Positions 1 through 7,290 of a DNA stretch of 9,232 bases are shown piece by piece (the stretch's first letter is position 1; each line of letters begins with the position of its first letter). The notes below the pieces were generated by a model. That model saw nothing but the letters and a program-made list of their open reading frames with translations. It was not told the DNA's origin and did no database searches. The DNA is from Candidatus Woesebacteria bacterium (GTDB taxonomy: Bacteria > Patescibacteriota > Microgenomatia > UBA10105 > UBA927). The position numbers and the translations under genes are program-made. Location of the stretch: assembly GCA_020057765.1 (NCBI GenBank), contig JAGVFE010000134.1, forward strand, positions 1 to 9,232, written 5' to 3'.

Positions 1-261
1 GTACAAAAATCCCGGATACAAAAAATTTGAAACAGGATAGCCAAAACCGTGATTGAGTCTGCCGATGAAACGAACAGGCAGCTGACCATCACGAAGCGCT
101 TGAAAAAACGCGCTCAAACGGATGATCATCCATTCTCCGTCATCAGAAAGAAAAAACCCCGGATGAAATAGGGGTTTGAGGAGAAATAATGAAGCAAAAA
201 CCAAAATGATAAGACAAAAAACGATATGACCTCGATAAAATTTTCGGTGAGACGTATTCAT
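1..261 (-). CDS. PTPS-related multi-spanning membrane protein, N-terminal fragment (3' truncated)
   Basis: An ATG at 261-259, in a 4-base ATGA overlap with the preceding stop, opens a frame that runs without a stop to the left edge: 87 residues. It starts with a basic segment (MNTSHRKFYRG), then one clear membrane helix (about 13-32), then HPGFFLSDDGEWMIIR (33-48), LRDGQLPVRFIGRLN (57-71) and GYPVSNFLYPG (75-85). The order helix, acidic pair with a following Arg, Gly-x-x-Pro-Val-Arg and Gly-Tyr-Pro-x-x-x-Phe-x-Tyr-Pro-Gly resembles the 6-pyruvoyl-tetrahydropterin-synthase-related membrane family and YfhO-like proteins. Despite that name these are not pterin enzymes; they are large membrane proteins with a GT-C-like beginning and are suspected glycosyltransferases. 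Asp40-Asp41 sit where GT-C enzymes place catalytic acids. Position at the end of a run of such enzymes supports a glycan role. No Shine-Dalgarno is visible. Full length is unknown. Confidence 0.75.
   Translation of the reverse strand, partial: MNTSHRKFYRGHIVFCLIILVFASLFLLKPLFHPGFFLSDDGEWMIIRLSAFFQALRDGQLPVRFIGRLNHGFGYPVSNFLYPGFLY
151..177 (-). terminator. Terminator-like hairpin inside the PTPS-related gene
   Basis: Read on the minus strand, AAACCCC (177-171) and GGGGTTT (160-154) form a perfect 7-bp stem with a 10-base loop, running straight into a T run (156-151, three of which pair in the stem) and then CTTTC. This is the shape of an intrinsic terminator, but the stem is short, has only four GC pairs, and lies about 85 bases into an intact coding frame. 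It may be chance or weakly attenuating; function is not established. Confidence 0.25.
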
Positions 262-1775
262 GCGCGGACGGCAAGTTGAGGCACAACGCGATAGAGCCGA
301 AGCTTTTTGTCTGGGTTTATCCCTTTTTGATATTCGGAAATGAGTCTAAGCGGCCAGCCGACTGGAGCAATTTGCGTCTGATTCAGAATAAAAAACGTCG
401 GGCGGCTTGCCGCGTCGCTCAACAGGTCAGGAGGCGGGTTTTGGGGCAAAGGCCAGATGCCATGGATAGACACATTGGGATGATCGACAAGATAAATTTC
501 GGCGGCATAGGGCAAAAGTCCAAACGTTCCATCGGTATAAATTGAAATTGGTCCAATTGAAGCTTCTTTAGCAAGGTATGCAATGGATTCATTCATCCCC
601 CCTCCAGCCGGCCAGTCATTGACATATTGACCGGTATCAGCTTTTGGAATGGGCGCGGACGCCGGGTTGGTGAGGAGGTAATAATCCGCATACAAACTAG
701 GGATAAAAATCAAGGCAAAAAGAACGACTGCAATACGCCTATTTCGTACGTTGAAAAAAATCCAATCGCAGCCTGCTGCCGCCAAAATCAAAAGCGGCAT
801 GGTCATAAATAAAATAAAACGGGGATATAATACTTTCCCGAACGTGGCAAGGGCAACAAACGGAAGCGCCCACCAAAGCAAAAGAAGGATGTGTTCTTTT
901 GTCATGCGGCGCATGAAAAATCCGGCAGCTATAACCAATACGACGGGAAAGCTCAAATATCGCCATAACCAGTCAAACAAGCCGCGCAAATTTCCCTCTA
1001 CAAAACGAAGCGGCTGAGTCATCCATTCCTGCAATGGATAGACAAACAGCGCGTCTTTGGCCTTCACCATGTGGAGAAGCGGAGAAAGTCGGAGCACGCT
1101 ATAGAGTGCTTGAGAAACAATTGCCGCAACTATTGCCAGTCCAAGCCACGTTCGAAGCCTCCTCCACCGATCGTCTTTTTTCCAATCAAACAAAAACAGC
1201 GTTACCGGCAACAAATAAAGACTCAAAAAACCAGACGACTTATTGAGCATGCCTAATCCGAGTGTCATCCCCAACAGCAGCGCAACGTCTAGGCGCACTT
1301 TCTTAGCCAGAAGTACGGCCAAATACAAATTCCAAATTGAAAGTGCAGCAACCAGAGAATCATAGAGAGCCATTCGGTCATATAAAAGCGCAAACGGAGA
1401 CACAATATATAATAACGATGCCCAAAAAGCGATGGTTTTTTTTCGAAACAACTCGTAGGCAAGACATGCTATCCCCACGGCACTTCCCGCACCGGCAATT
1501 ACCGATACGAGCCTGCCGATAAACAACGGATCGCCATGGAAGAGACGAAGGAGCACCATGGCAATCCAGGTAAATAACGGCTGCTTGCCGTCGACCAGAG
1601 AAATGAAGCGCCAATTGGCATCCTGCGCCCCTATTTGTGACCAGCGGATATAAATAGCCTCATCAGTAAAGATAGGCAGAAGGGTCAGGTTGGTCAGGCG
1701 CGTAATGAGGTAAAACGTCCCAAGGACGAATGCTGCAAATAATACCCACTTCCAGCCCCGCAGAAGCTCGACCAT
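258..1775 (-). CDS. Second GT39/PMT (ArnT-like) membrane glycosyltransferase
   Basis: This 505-residue protein has an N-terminal helix (about 11-26) followed by PIFTDEAIY (34-42), whose Asp38-Glu39 match the catalytic acidic pair of GT39/ArnT enzymes. DGKQPLFTW (62-70) and LYDRMALYDS (131-140) are the next conserved pieces, and GKVLYPRFILF (313-323) is typical of the later membrane part. About 11-12 helices span residues 10-365, and the tail from about 370 to 505 is soluble and probably extracytoplasmic. The presumed reaction is transfer of a sugar from a polyprenyl-phosphate carrier to an external acceptor. It has the same length as the other GT39 protein here but little sequence in common beyond family motifs, so this is not a recent duplication. 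AAGGA directly abuts the ATG, with no spacer, so it is probably not a working Shine-Dalgarno. The stop overlaps the next gene by 4 bases (ATGA). Acceptor and sugar are unknown. Confidence 0.88.
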   Translation of the reverse strand: MVELLRGWKWVLFAAFVLGTFYLITRLTNLTLLPIFTDEAIYIRWSQIGAQDANWRFISLVDGKQPLFTWIAMVLLRLFHGDPLFIGRLVSVIAGAGSAVGIACLAYELFRKKTIAFWASLLYIVSPFALLYDRMALYDSLVAALSIWNLYLAVLLAKKVRLDVALLLGMTLGLGMLNKSSGFLSLYLLPVTLFLFDWKKDDRWRRLRTWLGLAIVAAIVSQALYSVLRLSPLLHMVKAKDALFVYPLQEWMTQPLRFVEGNLRGLFDWLWRYLSFPVVLVIAAGFFMRRMTKEHILLLLWWALPFVALATFGKVLYPRFILFMTMPLLILAAAGCDWIFFNVRNRRIAVVLFALIFIPSLYADYYLLTNPASAPIPKADTGQYVNDWPAGGGMNESIAYLAKEASIGPISIYTDGTFGLLPYAAEIYLVDHPNVSIHGIWPLPQNPPPDLLSDAASRPTFFILNQTQIAPVGWPLRLISEYQKGINPDKKLRLYRVVPQLAVRA

Positions 1776-1781
1776 TCCTTA

Positions 1782-1811
1782 ATTATACGAGAGAACGTCG
1801 AAGAAGGACAA
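1782..1811 (-). promoter_or_regulatory. Possible weak internal promoter before the second GT39 gene
   Basis: On the minus strand, a perfect TATAAT (1787-1782) lies 18 bases after TTGTCC (1811-1806), a 4 of 6 match to TTGACA. The spacing would start transcription at or near the ATG at 1775, giving a leaderless message. The hexamer is partly formed by the last codon and stop of the preceding gene, so chance is a serious alternative. Confidence 0.2.
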
Positions 1812-2937
1812 TTTTGCCAACTGCAAGGAGAATTGATGCTCCAAGCGGCACCAGCGTCAGCCACCACTTCCAAGTATCCGCAGGTGCATCCCAATTGCCT
1901 AAATAGAGATAGGGCACATAACGAAGAAGCAACCCCAGCGACGCTCCGACTGTGACCGTAAACAAGGCTTTCGAGCGTGGTAATAAAGCGACAAACGGGA
2001 TAATCCACAGGAGATACCACGGCAAGACTTCACGCTGTGACACCACTGCAAGCAATGCAATCGTCATCAAAAGCACGGCATACAGCCGCTTCCAACCTAC
2101 AAAAAATAACGGCAAAAGAACGATTGTCATCAATTTGAGCGCCACCGAAATACTCCAAAGGAAATATGCAACCACTGTTTGTTTGCGTACATAAAAATAG
2201 TACGCACCAATTGCTGCCGCCATCATCAACATGTCGTTGTGCGGGCTAACGACAGCCTCAACAAGCACCAATGGATTGAAAGCAAATATTGCCAAACCCA
2301 TGAGCGAGCCGTCACGATCAGTCACAGCAAGTGTTTTCTCTATCAGCCATGCGCAAAGCAGGAAACTACCGGCAATAAGCAGTTTCATTAAAAACAAAAT
2401 CGGCAGAAAAAAGCCAAATCCCAAAAGATACGCCGGCAACGTCAAAAAAATCCAAAGCGGCGTATACGCGCTCGGCAGATGCACCCAGCGCATAAATAAT
2501 ATCCAGGGATCAACCGCGGCAAATTGCGCTGGTGTAACCAGATAGGGATTTTTGTGATACACGATGACTTCTTTGGCTGCAAAAAGATAATTAAAAATAT
2601 CATACGAAAATGCCGGATACGAAAAGACAAGGATTGCCGTCACGATAAAAATAAGCGTCCAGAGATTGTGCCGTTCTATGTGTTTTGCCCGTACCCATCG
2701 GAGCAAAAAACCATACAACAAAAATAAACTCGCAAGGATAATCAGATATATCAAAGTCGAGAGAGGTCGATCAAAGTAGCCGATGTGTTGGAAAAATTTT
2801 TGAACGCTTTGCCAGATGGTGATTTTTGAAAGTGTCAGATTGAGATCGACCTGGGTATAAGAATAAAGAAAGAGTGCCAGAGAGGTAACGGCATATCCTC
2901 CAAAAAGAACGTGCCAACGAAAATTCTTTACTTTCAT
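1783..2937 (-). CDS. GT87/MptB-like polyprenol-linked mannosyltransferase (GT-C membrane protein)
   Basis: This 384-residue, highly hydrophobic protein has about ten membrane helices, the first at 10-26. Its first large extracytoplasmic loop carries FSYDIFNYLFAAK (110-122), with Asp113 in the catalytic position of GT-C enzymes, followed by YHKNPY (127-132), DPW (143-145) and HLPSAYTPLW (153-162). Later come EAVVSPHNDMLMM (227-239) and VLPWYLLWIIPF (304-315). The Tyr-Asp-Ile-Phe-Asn-Tyr, Asn-Pro-Tyr and His-Asn-Asp pattern is that of the MptA/MptB alpha-1,6-mannosyltransferases and GT87 relatives, which use polyprenyl-phosphate mannose as donor. The actual sugar could differ. Its ATG directly follows the TAA of the Alg5-like gene with no spacer, and a weak AAGGG lies about 13 bases upstream. 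It ends 7 bases before the next gene. The close coupling to two carrier-charging GT2 genes supports a lipid-linked donor. Confidence 0.82.
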   Translation of the reverse strand: MKVKNFRWHVLFGGYAVTSLALFLYSYTQVDLNLTLSKITIWQSVQKFFQHIGYFDRPLSTLIYLIILASLFLLYGFLLRWVRAKHIERHNLWTLIFIVTAILVFSYPAFSYDIFNYLFAAKEVIVYHKNPYLVTPAQFAAVDPWILFMRWVHLPSAYTPLWIFLTLPAYLLGFGFFLPILFLMKLLIAGSFLLCAWLIEKTLAVTDRDGSLMGLAIFAFNPLVLVEAVVSPHNDMLMMAAAIGAYYFYVRKQTVVAYFLWSISVALKLMTIVLLPLFFVGWKRLYAVLLMTIALLAVVSQREVLPWYLLWIIPFVALLPRSKALFTVTVGASLGLLLRYVPYLYLGNWDAPADTWKWWLTLVPLGASILLAVGKIVLLRRSLV

Positions 2938-3690
2938 TTATATGTAAACGCCCTTGAGTGCGTTTATGCGAATCTTTACAATGTCCAAAAACCCTTGCCA
3001 GGAATCTTTAAGCGGATTGACTCTCCGAGTTTCCACGTAATGCCACTCAACGGCGACTTCTTTGATGCTGTACCCGAGTTTTTTGGCCAAATACAAGAGT
3101 TCTATGTCAAATCCAGCCGTCACGGCTGATCCTTCCACCGCCCGAAGCTTTCCGTAGAGAGCCAGTTTGCCGAAAATTTCCCGTGCCACATGTTTTTTGA
3201 ACCCTTTAAATCCGCATTGAGTATCCGTAATGCCTTTTAAACCTAAAATGAGTCCGCGAAGCAGCATAAATCCTCGTGCCATAATAAGTCGAAGGAGTGG
3301 AGCTCCCTCCCTCTTGCTATTCCTTGATCCGATAACCACATCAAACCCTCGGCTAAACCAGGGCAGGAGGTTTGCAAGTTCGCGGATTGGCGTTGCCTGG
3401 TCTAAATCTGAAAACACGATAATTTCACCCTGTCCGGACAGAATGCCAGTTATAACTGATGCCGCTTTCCCCTGATGCTGATTGTGTAGAACATGAAAAC
3501 CGCGATTATTTTTTGCAAACGCTTCCAAAAGCGTCGGAGTAGCATCAGTTGAACCATCATCAACGAGAATCACTTCCCAAGAGTAGGTTTGTTTTACCAG
3601 AAATCGCTCCACCTGATCTAACGCACCTAGCCGAATGTTTGTTTCCTCGTTGTATGCCGGGATAACGACGGAAAGATAATGTGTTTTCAT
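2938..3690 (-). CDS. Alg5-like GT2 (polyprenyl/dolichyl-phosphate glucosyltransferase type)
   Basis: The start at 3690 (MKTHYLSVVIPAYNEE) gives 250 residues. The frame extends to 3741, but the added 17 residues fall inside the preceding gene and precede the GT2 core. Motifs: IPAYNEETNIR (10-20), LVDDGSTDATP (43-52), SDLDQATPI (94-102) with metal-binding Asp95 and Asp97, VIGSRNSKREGAP (119-131), DTQCGFKGF (156-164) and VEWHYVE (214-220). Arg-Glu-Gly-Ala-Pro and Asp-Thr-Gln-Cys-Gly-Phe-Lys are typical of the Alg5/DPG-synthase branch, which makes polyprenyl-phosphate glucose from UDP-glucose. Nearby GT2 members may use other sugars. Unlike the other GT2 here, it has no GtrA or membrane segment at its C-terminus, so it is probably peripheral. 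It begins in a 4-base ATGA overlap with only a weak AAAGAA upstream, and its TAA abuts the next ATG. The likely job is to supply a second lipid-linked sugar donor to the flanking membrane transferases. Confidence 0.9.
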   Translation of the reverse strand: MKTHYLSVVIPAYNEETNIRLGALDQVERFLVKQTYSWEVILVDDGSTDATPTLLEAFAKNNRGFHVLHNQHQGKAASVITGILSGQGEIIVFSDLDQATPIRELANLLPWFSRGFDVVIGSRNSKREGAPLLRLIMARGFMLLRGLILGLKGITDTQCGFKGFKKHVAREIFGKLALYGKLRAVEGSAVTAGFDIELLYLAKKLGYSIKEVAVEWHYVETRRVNPLKDSWQGFLDIVKIRINALKGVYI

Positions 3691-5204
3691 TGTTCTTTGT
3701 AGTGGGTCAGTTTGTAGATTGTAACAAATGGCACTTCCCAACGCCCCTCAATTTCGGCTCTGCCAAAGCCCGCTATCTCCCAAAGCGAATGGCCAAGCGG
3801 TTTACAATCTGACGTGTCGCAAATGACGATAAGCTGATCAGTGACTGTTTTACGTTGGGGATCATTGGCTTCATTTTCTATGCTTACCGGAGCCCTCCCC
3901 CAAATTTCAAAAAAGTACCGATACGCATGATCGGAATTAAACAGCGCCACAAGGGCGAAATTAAAGGGTTTCCCGTTTGTTTTGGAAAGAGCTGTTTCGG
4001 CGATGTGCTTGGCTTGTGCAAGCTGGTTATTGGGGGGAAATAGAAATGGCCGCCCATACCAATTAAAAACAATTAAAACTGTTAACAATCCCACCGAAAT
4101 AACCCGCGTTGCGCGATGACGTACGAATCGTGAGAAAAGATTTCCAACCAAAAGAAAAGGTAAGGCAAATGCTATGCCAAAATAATAATCGTAAATCCCC
4201 CGGCGATAGAAACCGAAAAGAAACACAATAACTATAAACCACACAAGGAGTAGTGTTGCAGCGAGACGATTTGCTTTTTTTTCACGAATATCCTTCACAA
4301 ACAAGAACACTGCCGCGATCATGGAAATCCTTGCTGCCGACCAGAATAGAAATTGCTGCCAAACAGGAACTGAATTCCAAATTTCCGGTTGCGGATGCCT
4401 AAACAATAGCCTTCCAAACAACCGAAAGCTTACGTCCCGCGCTATGTCTATAAATCCAAAAAACGAAAATCCTGTTTCTTTGCCAGTCAAAAGAAACTGA
4501 GTAATGGAGCGGGTATTGGGAAACCCATGCCGCAATTCAAAAAGCAGAAACGGACCGTAGCCGATGAGAAATCCCAAAATACCCAACAGGTAATACGGAA
4601 TATATTTTTTTTCTCGGCCGTACATGGCAAACCACACAAACGTAACAACGATCAGGAATGAAAAAAGATAATGAAGCTGCAGCCCGATGCCGATGACCAT
4701 GCCGATGGGGAACAAAAGCCCCCACTTGTGTTTGGTAACAGTCCGATACAGCAGATAGAGAAGCAGGGTTGAAAAAAACGGTACCACATTGGGATTCCAC
4801 GATGACCGCGAATACGCAATCACAAGCGGGGAGAGCGCGTAAAGAGCCGCAGAAGAAAGCCCCGCAAGCGTACCGAACATTTCTTTACCGAATCGGTACA
4901 CGAGAAATACCGTTGCAACGCCAAAAAGACCTACCATCACCGCCGGACCAGTTGGGTCCATACGCCAAAGCCAAAGAAACGGAATCATAAAATAGTAATA
5001 AATAGGACCCAAAAAAAATCCGCCGACTGAGGCCGTTGGTCCAAGTAAAGTGAATTTGCCATCTACAATCATCCGCTTGACGACCAATACATCCCGACCC
5101 TCGTCTCCCAGAAACGTCATGTAGCCGGAGATATTGTGAAGACGCAGATAGGCAGCCAAACATAAGATTACGAAAAGCGCAATAAGTTCAAATTTATGTA
5201 TCAT
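3687..5204 (-). CDS. GT39/PMT-type membrane glycosyltransferase, lipid-linked sugar dependent
   Basis: The start is placed at 5204 (MIHKFELIAL), giving 505 residues. The frame is open upstream to 5288, but those 28 extra codons are basic, lie inside the preceding gene and would precede the first membrane helix. From 5204 the usual layout appears: a hydrophobic helix (about 6-20), then the acidic pair Asp34-Glu35 in FLGDEGRD, where GT39/ArnT-type enzymes carry their catalytic Asp. YSRSSWNPNVVPFF (131-144) is a hallmark of this class. Roughly 11-12 membrane helices follow, with a soluble tail from about 390. Such enzymes take a sugar from a polyprenyl-phosphate carrier on the outer face and pass it to a protein, lipid or glycan. 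Immediate neighbours on both sides are probable makers of such carriers. The gene overlaps the following start by 4 bases (ATGA). Acceptor and sugar are unknown. Confidence 0.87.
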   Translation of the reverse strand: MIHKFELIALFVILCLAAYLRLHNISGYMTFLGDEGRDVLVVKRMIVDGKFTLLGPTASVGGFFLGPIYYYFMIPFLWLWRMDPTGPAVMVGLFGVATVFLVYRFGKEMFGTLAGLSSAALYALSPLVIAYSRSSWNPNVVPFFSTLLLYLLYRTVTKHKWGLLFPIGMVIGIGLQLHYLFSFLIVVTFVWFAMYGREKKYIPYYLLGILGFLIGYGPFLLFELRHGFPNTRSITQFLLTGKETGFSFFGFIDIARDVSFRLFGRLLFRHPQPEIWNSVPVWQQFLFWSAARISMIAAVFLFVKDIREKKANRLAATLLLVWFIVIVFLFGFYRRGIYDYYFGIAFALPFLLVGNLFSRFVRHRATRVISVGLLTVLIVFNWYGRPFLFPPNNQLAQAKHIAETALSKTNGKPFNFALVALFNSDHAYRYFFEIWGRAPVSIENEANDPQRKTVTDQLIVICDTSDCKPLGHSLWEIAGFGRAEIEGRWEVPFVTIYKLTHYKEQ

Positions 5205-6319
5205 TATCTTTTTTGTCTCCAAATCACCCGTGAATACATTGCGTAATTCCACAGAAGACCAAATCCTACCCCGGGTACGTAAAACCATCGATACTGTTGG
5301 ATTCCGAACAGATGGGTTCCGACCAACACGGTCCCTGCCTGCAGAAATATTGCACCCAAAGATGTCACGTTGAATTGAAAAAATTTCCGAATGAGACGAA
5401 TGCCGGCAATCTTCTTAGTACCGAAAGTCCAGTTGTTGTTGAGGAGAAAATTGGAAACAATGGCACATTCGGCTCCGACCGCGCTTCCCCACGCCGGATG
5501 CATACCCAGCGTAACTAATACCTCAAGGATTATGGTATTGATGGCAAATCCGATGCTTCCCACGACACAAAACTTGAGAAATGGGCCATAGATTGCGCGC
5601 TTAACCCGTTGCCGAAAAACAAATGTCAACACATCTCGGATATATTCTGATGGCGCAATTTTTGAATGACCAAACTGCCGGTCGCTAAAATGTATCGGTA
5701 TTTCCGCCACATCTGCACCCAAAAGTATGGACTTATAGAGAAATGCTATTTGAAAAACATAACCGCGGTATTTATTCATTTGCTCCCGTAAACGCTTCGC
5801 GTAACTAGCGCGGTACAGACGATATCCCCCGGTCCAATCATGCACGGAACTAAATCCTAAGCCATAGCGGACGACTGCATTTCCAAGTACACTATAGATT
5901 TTTCTGTGCAATCCCCAATTGCTTGGAATAGAGCCGCCCGTAATATATCTGCTGCCGATGACAAAATCCGAACCATTATCCAGTGCCGAAACAAACTTGC
6001 CAAATGCCGTAGGATCATGGGAAAGATCAGCGTCAATCTGAGCTATAGCATCGGCGCCAAGATCGTCAATTGCATATGTCATGCCGCGGAGAAGCGCCTT
6101 GCCTAGCCCCTCCTTCTTTCCGGATATCAATACAGTATTTGGATGTGTTTTGCGATATGCTTTAACAACTTGCGCAGTTCCATCAGGAGACGTATCGTCA
6201 ACGACAATAAAGGTACATTGGTGATGCGCAAGCGGCTTGGTTACTGCTAAAAGTCGATCCAAGAGAGAACGGATATTTTCCCGCTCGTTATACGTGGGGA
6301 TAATGACGGCTATCTTCAT
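5204..6319 (-). CDS. Polyprenyl-phosphate mannosyltransferase-like GT2 fused to GtrA membrane domain
   Basis: The first ~240 of 371 residues form a GT2 (GT-A fold) domain of the dolichol-phosphate mannose synthase type: PTYNERENI (8-16), VVDDTSPDGT (39-48), KKEGLGKALLRG (68-79), the metal-binding DAD (96-98) in QIDADLSHDP, IGSRY (121-125), GGYRLYR (164-170) and RQFGHSK (214-220). Residues ~245-371 are a GtrA domain with about four membrane helices, including FLKFCVVGSIGFAIN (247-261) and NFLLNNNWTFG (290-300). The family transfers a sugar, usually mannose from GDP-mannose, to a polyprenyl phosphate at the cytosolic face. Joining to GtrA is a known architecture that anchors the enzyme and may assist transfer or flipping of the lipid-linked sugar. 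The family's usual GESK reads GHSK. The ATG at 6319 lacks a recognisable Shine-Dalgarno. The stop shares one base with the next start (TAATG). Sugar specificity cannot be read from the sequence. Confidence 0.92.
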   Translation of the reverse strand: MKIAVIIPTYNERENIRSLLDRLLAVTKPLAHHQCTFIVVDDTSPDGTAQVVKAYRKTHPNTVLISGKKEGLGKALLRGMTYAIDDLGADAIAQIDADLSHDPTAFGKFVSALDNGSDFVIGSRYITGGSIPSNWGLHRKIYSVLGNAVVRYGLGFSSVHDWTGGYRLYRASYAKRLREQMNKYRGYVFQIAFLYKSILLGADVAEIPIHFSDRQFGHSKIAPSEYIRDVLTFVFRQRVKRAIYGPFLKFCVVGSIGFAINTIILEVLVTLGMHPAWGSAVGAECAIVSNFLLNNNWTFGTKKIAGIRLIRKFFQFNVTSLGAIFLQAGTVLVGTHLFGIQQYRWFYVPGVGFGLLWNYAMYSRVIWRQKR

Positions 6320-6330
6320 GGTAGAGGAAA

Positions 6331-7287
6331 CTAAACGCGTGCCCGCCAGTAATTGAGAAGATCCTCCATAGTTTTTTCAAATGTTACCTCCGGCTTCCAT
6401 CCGGTTTTTGCAACGAATTTGCTGTTGTCGCCGACAAGGACCGGCACATCCGACGGACGCATGCGCGCGGGATCTTCTTGGATAGTCACTTTGATCTTTG
6501 TAAATGACAGCAAAAGATTCAACATGTCTCCTATACGTATTGCGCTGCCTACGGCAATATTATAAACGTCTCCCGGATCGCACTTCTCTACAGACAATAA
6601 ATATCCCTTTACCATATCGCGAACATCGGTATAATCTCGCTGAGCATCAAGATTACCCACGCGTATGACCGGCTCTTGTTTCCCTTTTTCGATAAGCGCT
6701 ATTTGCTTTGCGAAGTTGGACTCCGCAAACGTTTCTCCGCGACGCGGTCCGGTATGATTAAATCCACGCGTCCTAATAATGCGTACTTTGTACGATTGAT
6801 AATACTGATACCCAAGATAATCCATGGCAACTTTGCTCACCGCATAAGGAGAAAGCGGTCGCAGCGGATTGGTCTCCAAAATCGGGAGTTCATCCTCATG
6901 TACCAACCCGTATTCCTCGGAAGAACAGGCTATTTGGATAGCCGGATCAATACCGGCTTGACGAATTGCCTCAAAAAGATTTGCGCTTCCGACGATGTTC
7001 ACTTCAAGAGTGACCGATGGAGAAACCCATGAGGTCGGCACAAAAGATTGTGCCGCAAGATGAAAAATATAATCCGGCTTGATGCGGGAAAGTGTCGTAT
7101 ACAAACTATGAGAATCCAACATGTCCGCATCCTCCAAATGAAGCTTATTTATAATAGATTCTATGTGGTCACGCTTCGACCGGGACCTACACAGACCGTA
7201 GACTTCAAATCCCCGTTCGAGAAGAAGCTCTGCCAAATGACTCCCGACAAACCCAGCGATACCGGTAATGAGTGCTTTTTTTGCCAT
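6331..7287 (-). CDS. gmd: GDP-mannose 4,6-dehydratase-like extended SDR
   Basis: This is an extended short-chain dehydrogenase of 318 residues. It has the NAD(P) loop TGIAGFVG (8-15), HLAAQSFVPTSW (76-87), CSSEEYG (121-127), catalytic YAVSK (Tyr148, Lys152), NHTGPRRGETF (177-187), GNLDAQRDYTDVRD (211-224) and EDPARMRPSDVP (271-282). Ser-Ser-Glu at 122-124 matches the Thr/Ser-Ser-Glu dehydratase triad of Gmd, and PRRGE is a Gmd signature, favouring conversion of GDP-mannose to GDP-4-keto-6-deoxymannose. However, it is shorter than classical Gmd (about 340-370), and the C-terminal half resembles Rmd-type 4-keto reductases as well, so reductase or mixed activity cannot be excluded. It begins 6 bases after the ugd stop with a good ribosome binding site and ends with TAG 11 bases before the next start. 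The product would supply a 6-deoxyhexose (rhamnose, fucose or similar) for the transferases that follow. Confidence 0.85.
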   Translation of the reverse strand: MAKKALITGIAGFVGSHLAELLLERGFEVYGLCRSRSKRDHIESIINKLHLEDADMLDSHSLYTTLSRIKPDYIFHLAAQSFVPTSWVSPSVTLEVNIVGSANLFEAIRQAGIDPAIQIACSSEEYGLVHEDELPILETNPLRPLSPYAVSKVAMDYLGYQYYQSYKVRIIRTRGFNHTGPRRGETFAESNFAKQIALIEKGKQEPVIRVGNLDAQRDYTDVRDMVKGYLLSVEKCDPGDVYNIAVGSAIRIGDMLNLLLSFTKIKVTIQEDPARMRPSDVPVLVGDNSKFVAKTGWKPEVTFEKTMEDLLNYWRARV

Positions 7288-7290
7288 ATA

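Noticed and set aside
1694..2020. 108-codon minus-strand frame overlapping the ends of the GT87-like and second GT39 genes
   Set aside because: It is in another frame of two well-supported membrane proteins and shows no conserved motif.
3691..3741. Upstream extension of the Alg5-like gene to 3741
   Set aside because: The 17 extra residues precede the start of the GT2 fold and overlap the preceding gene; the ATGA start at 3690 fits family length and operon style.
5011..5018. A8 run (T8 on the coding strand), with similar 8-base runs at 4605-4612 and 1436-1443, as programmed slippage sites
   Set aside because: All frames are intact through the runs and encode ordinary Phe-Phe or Lys-Lys pairs; nothing suggests that a shifted product is used.
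5205..5288. Upstream extension of the first GT39 gene to an ATG at 5288
   Set aside because: It adds a basic, non-conserved 28-residue stretch lying inside the coding sequence of the GT2-GtrA gene and displaces the first membrane helix; the TAATG junction at 5204 is the natural start.
6676..7032. 118-codon plus-strand open frame opposite the Gmd-like gene
   Set aside because: It lies wholly antisense to a strongly conserved enzyme, has no recognisable domain and no ribosome binding site; it is a shadow of the real gene.
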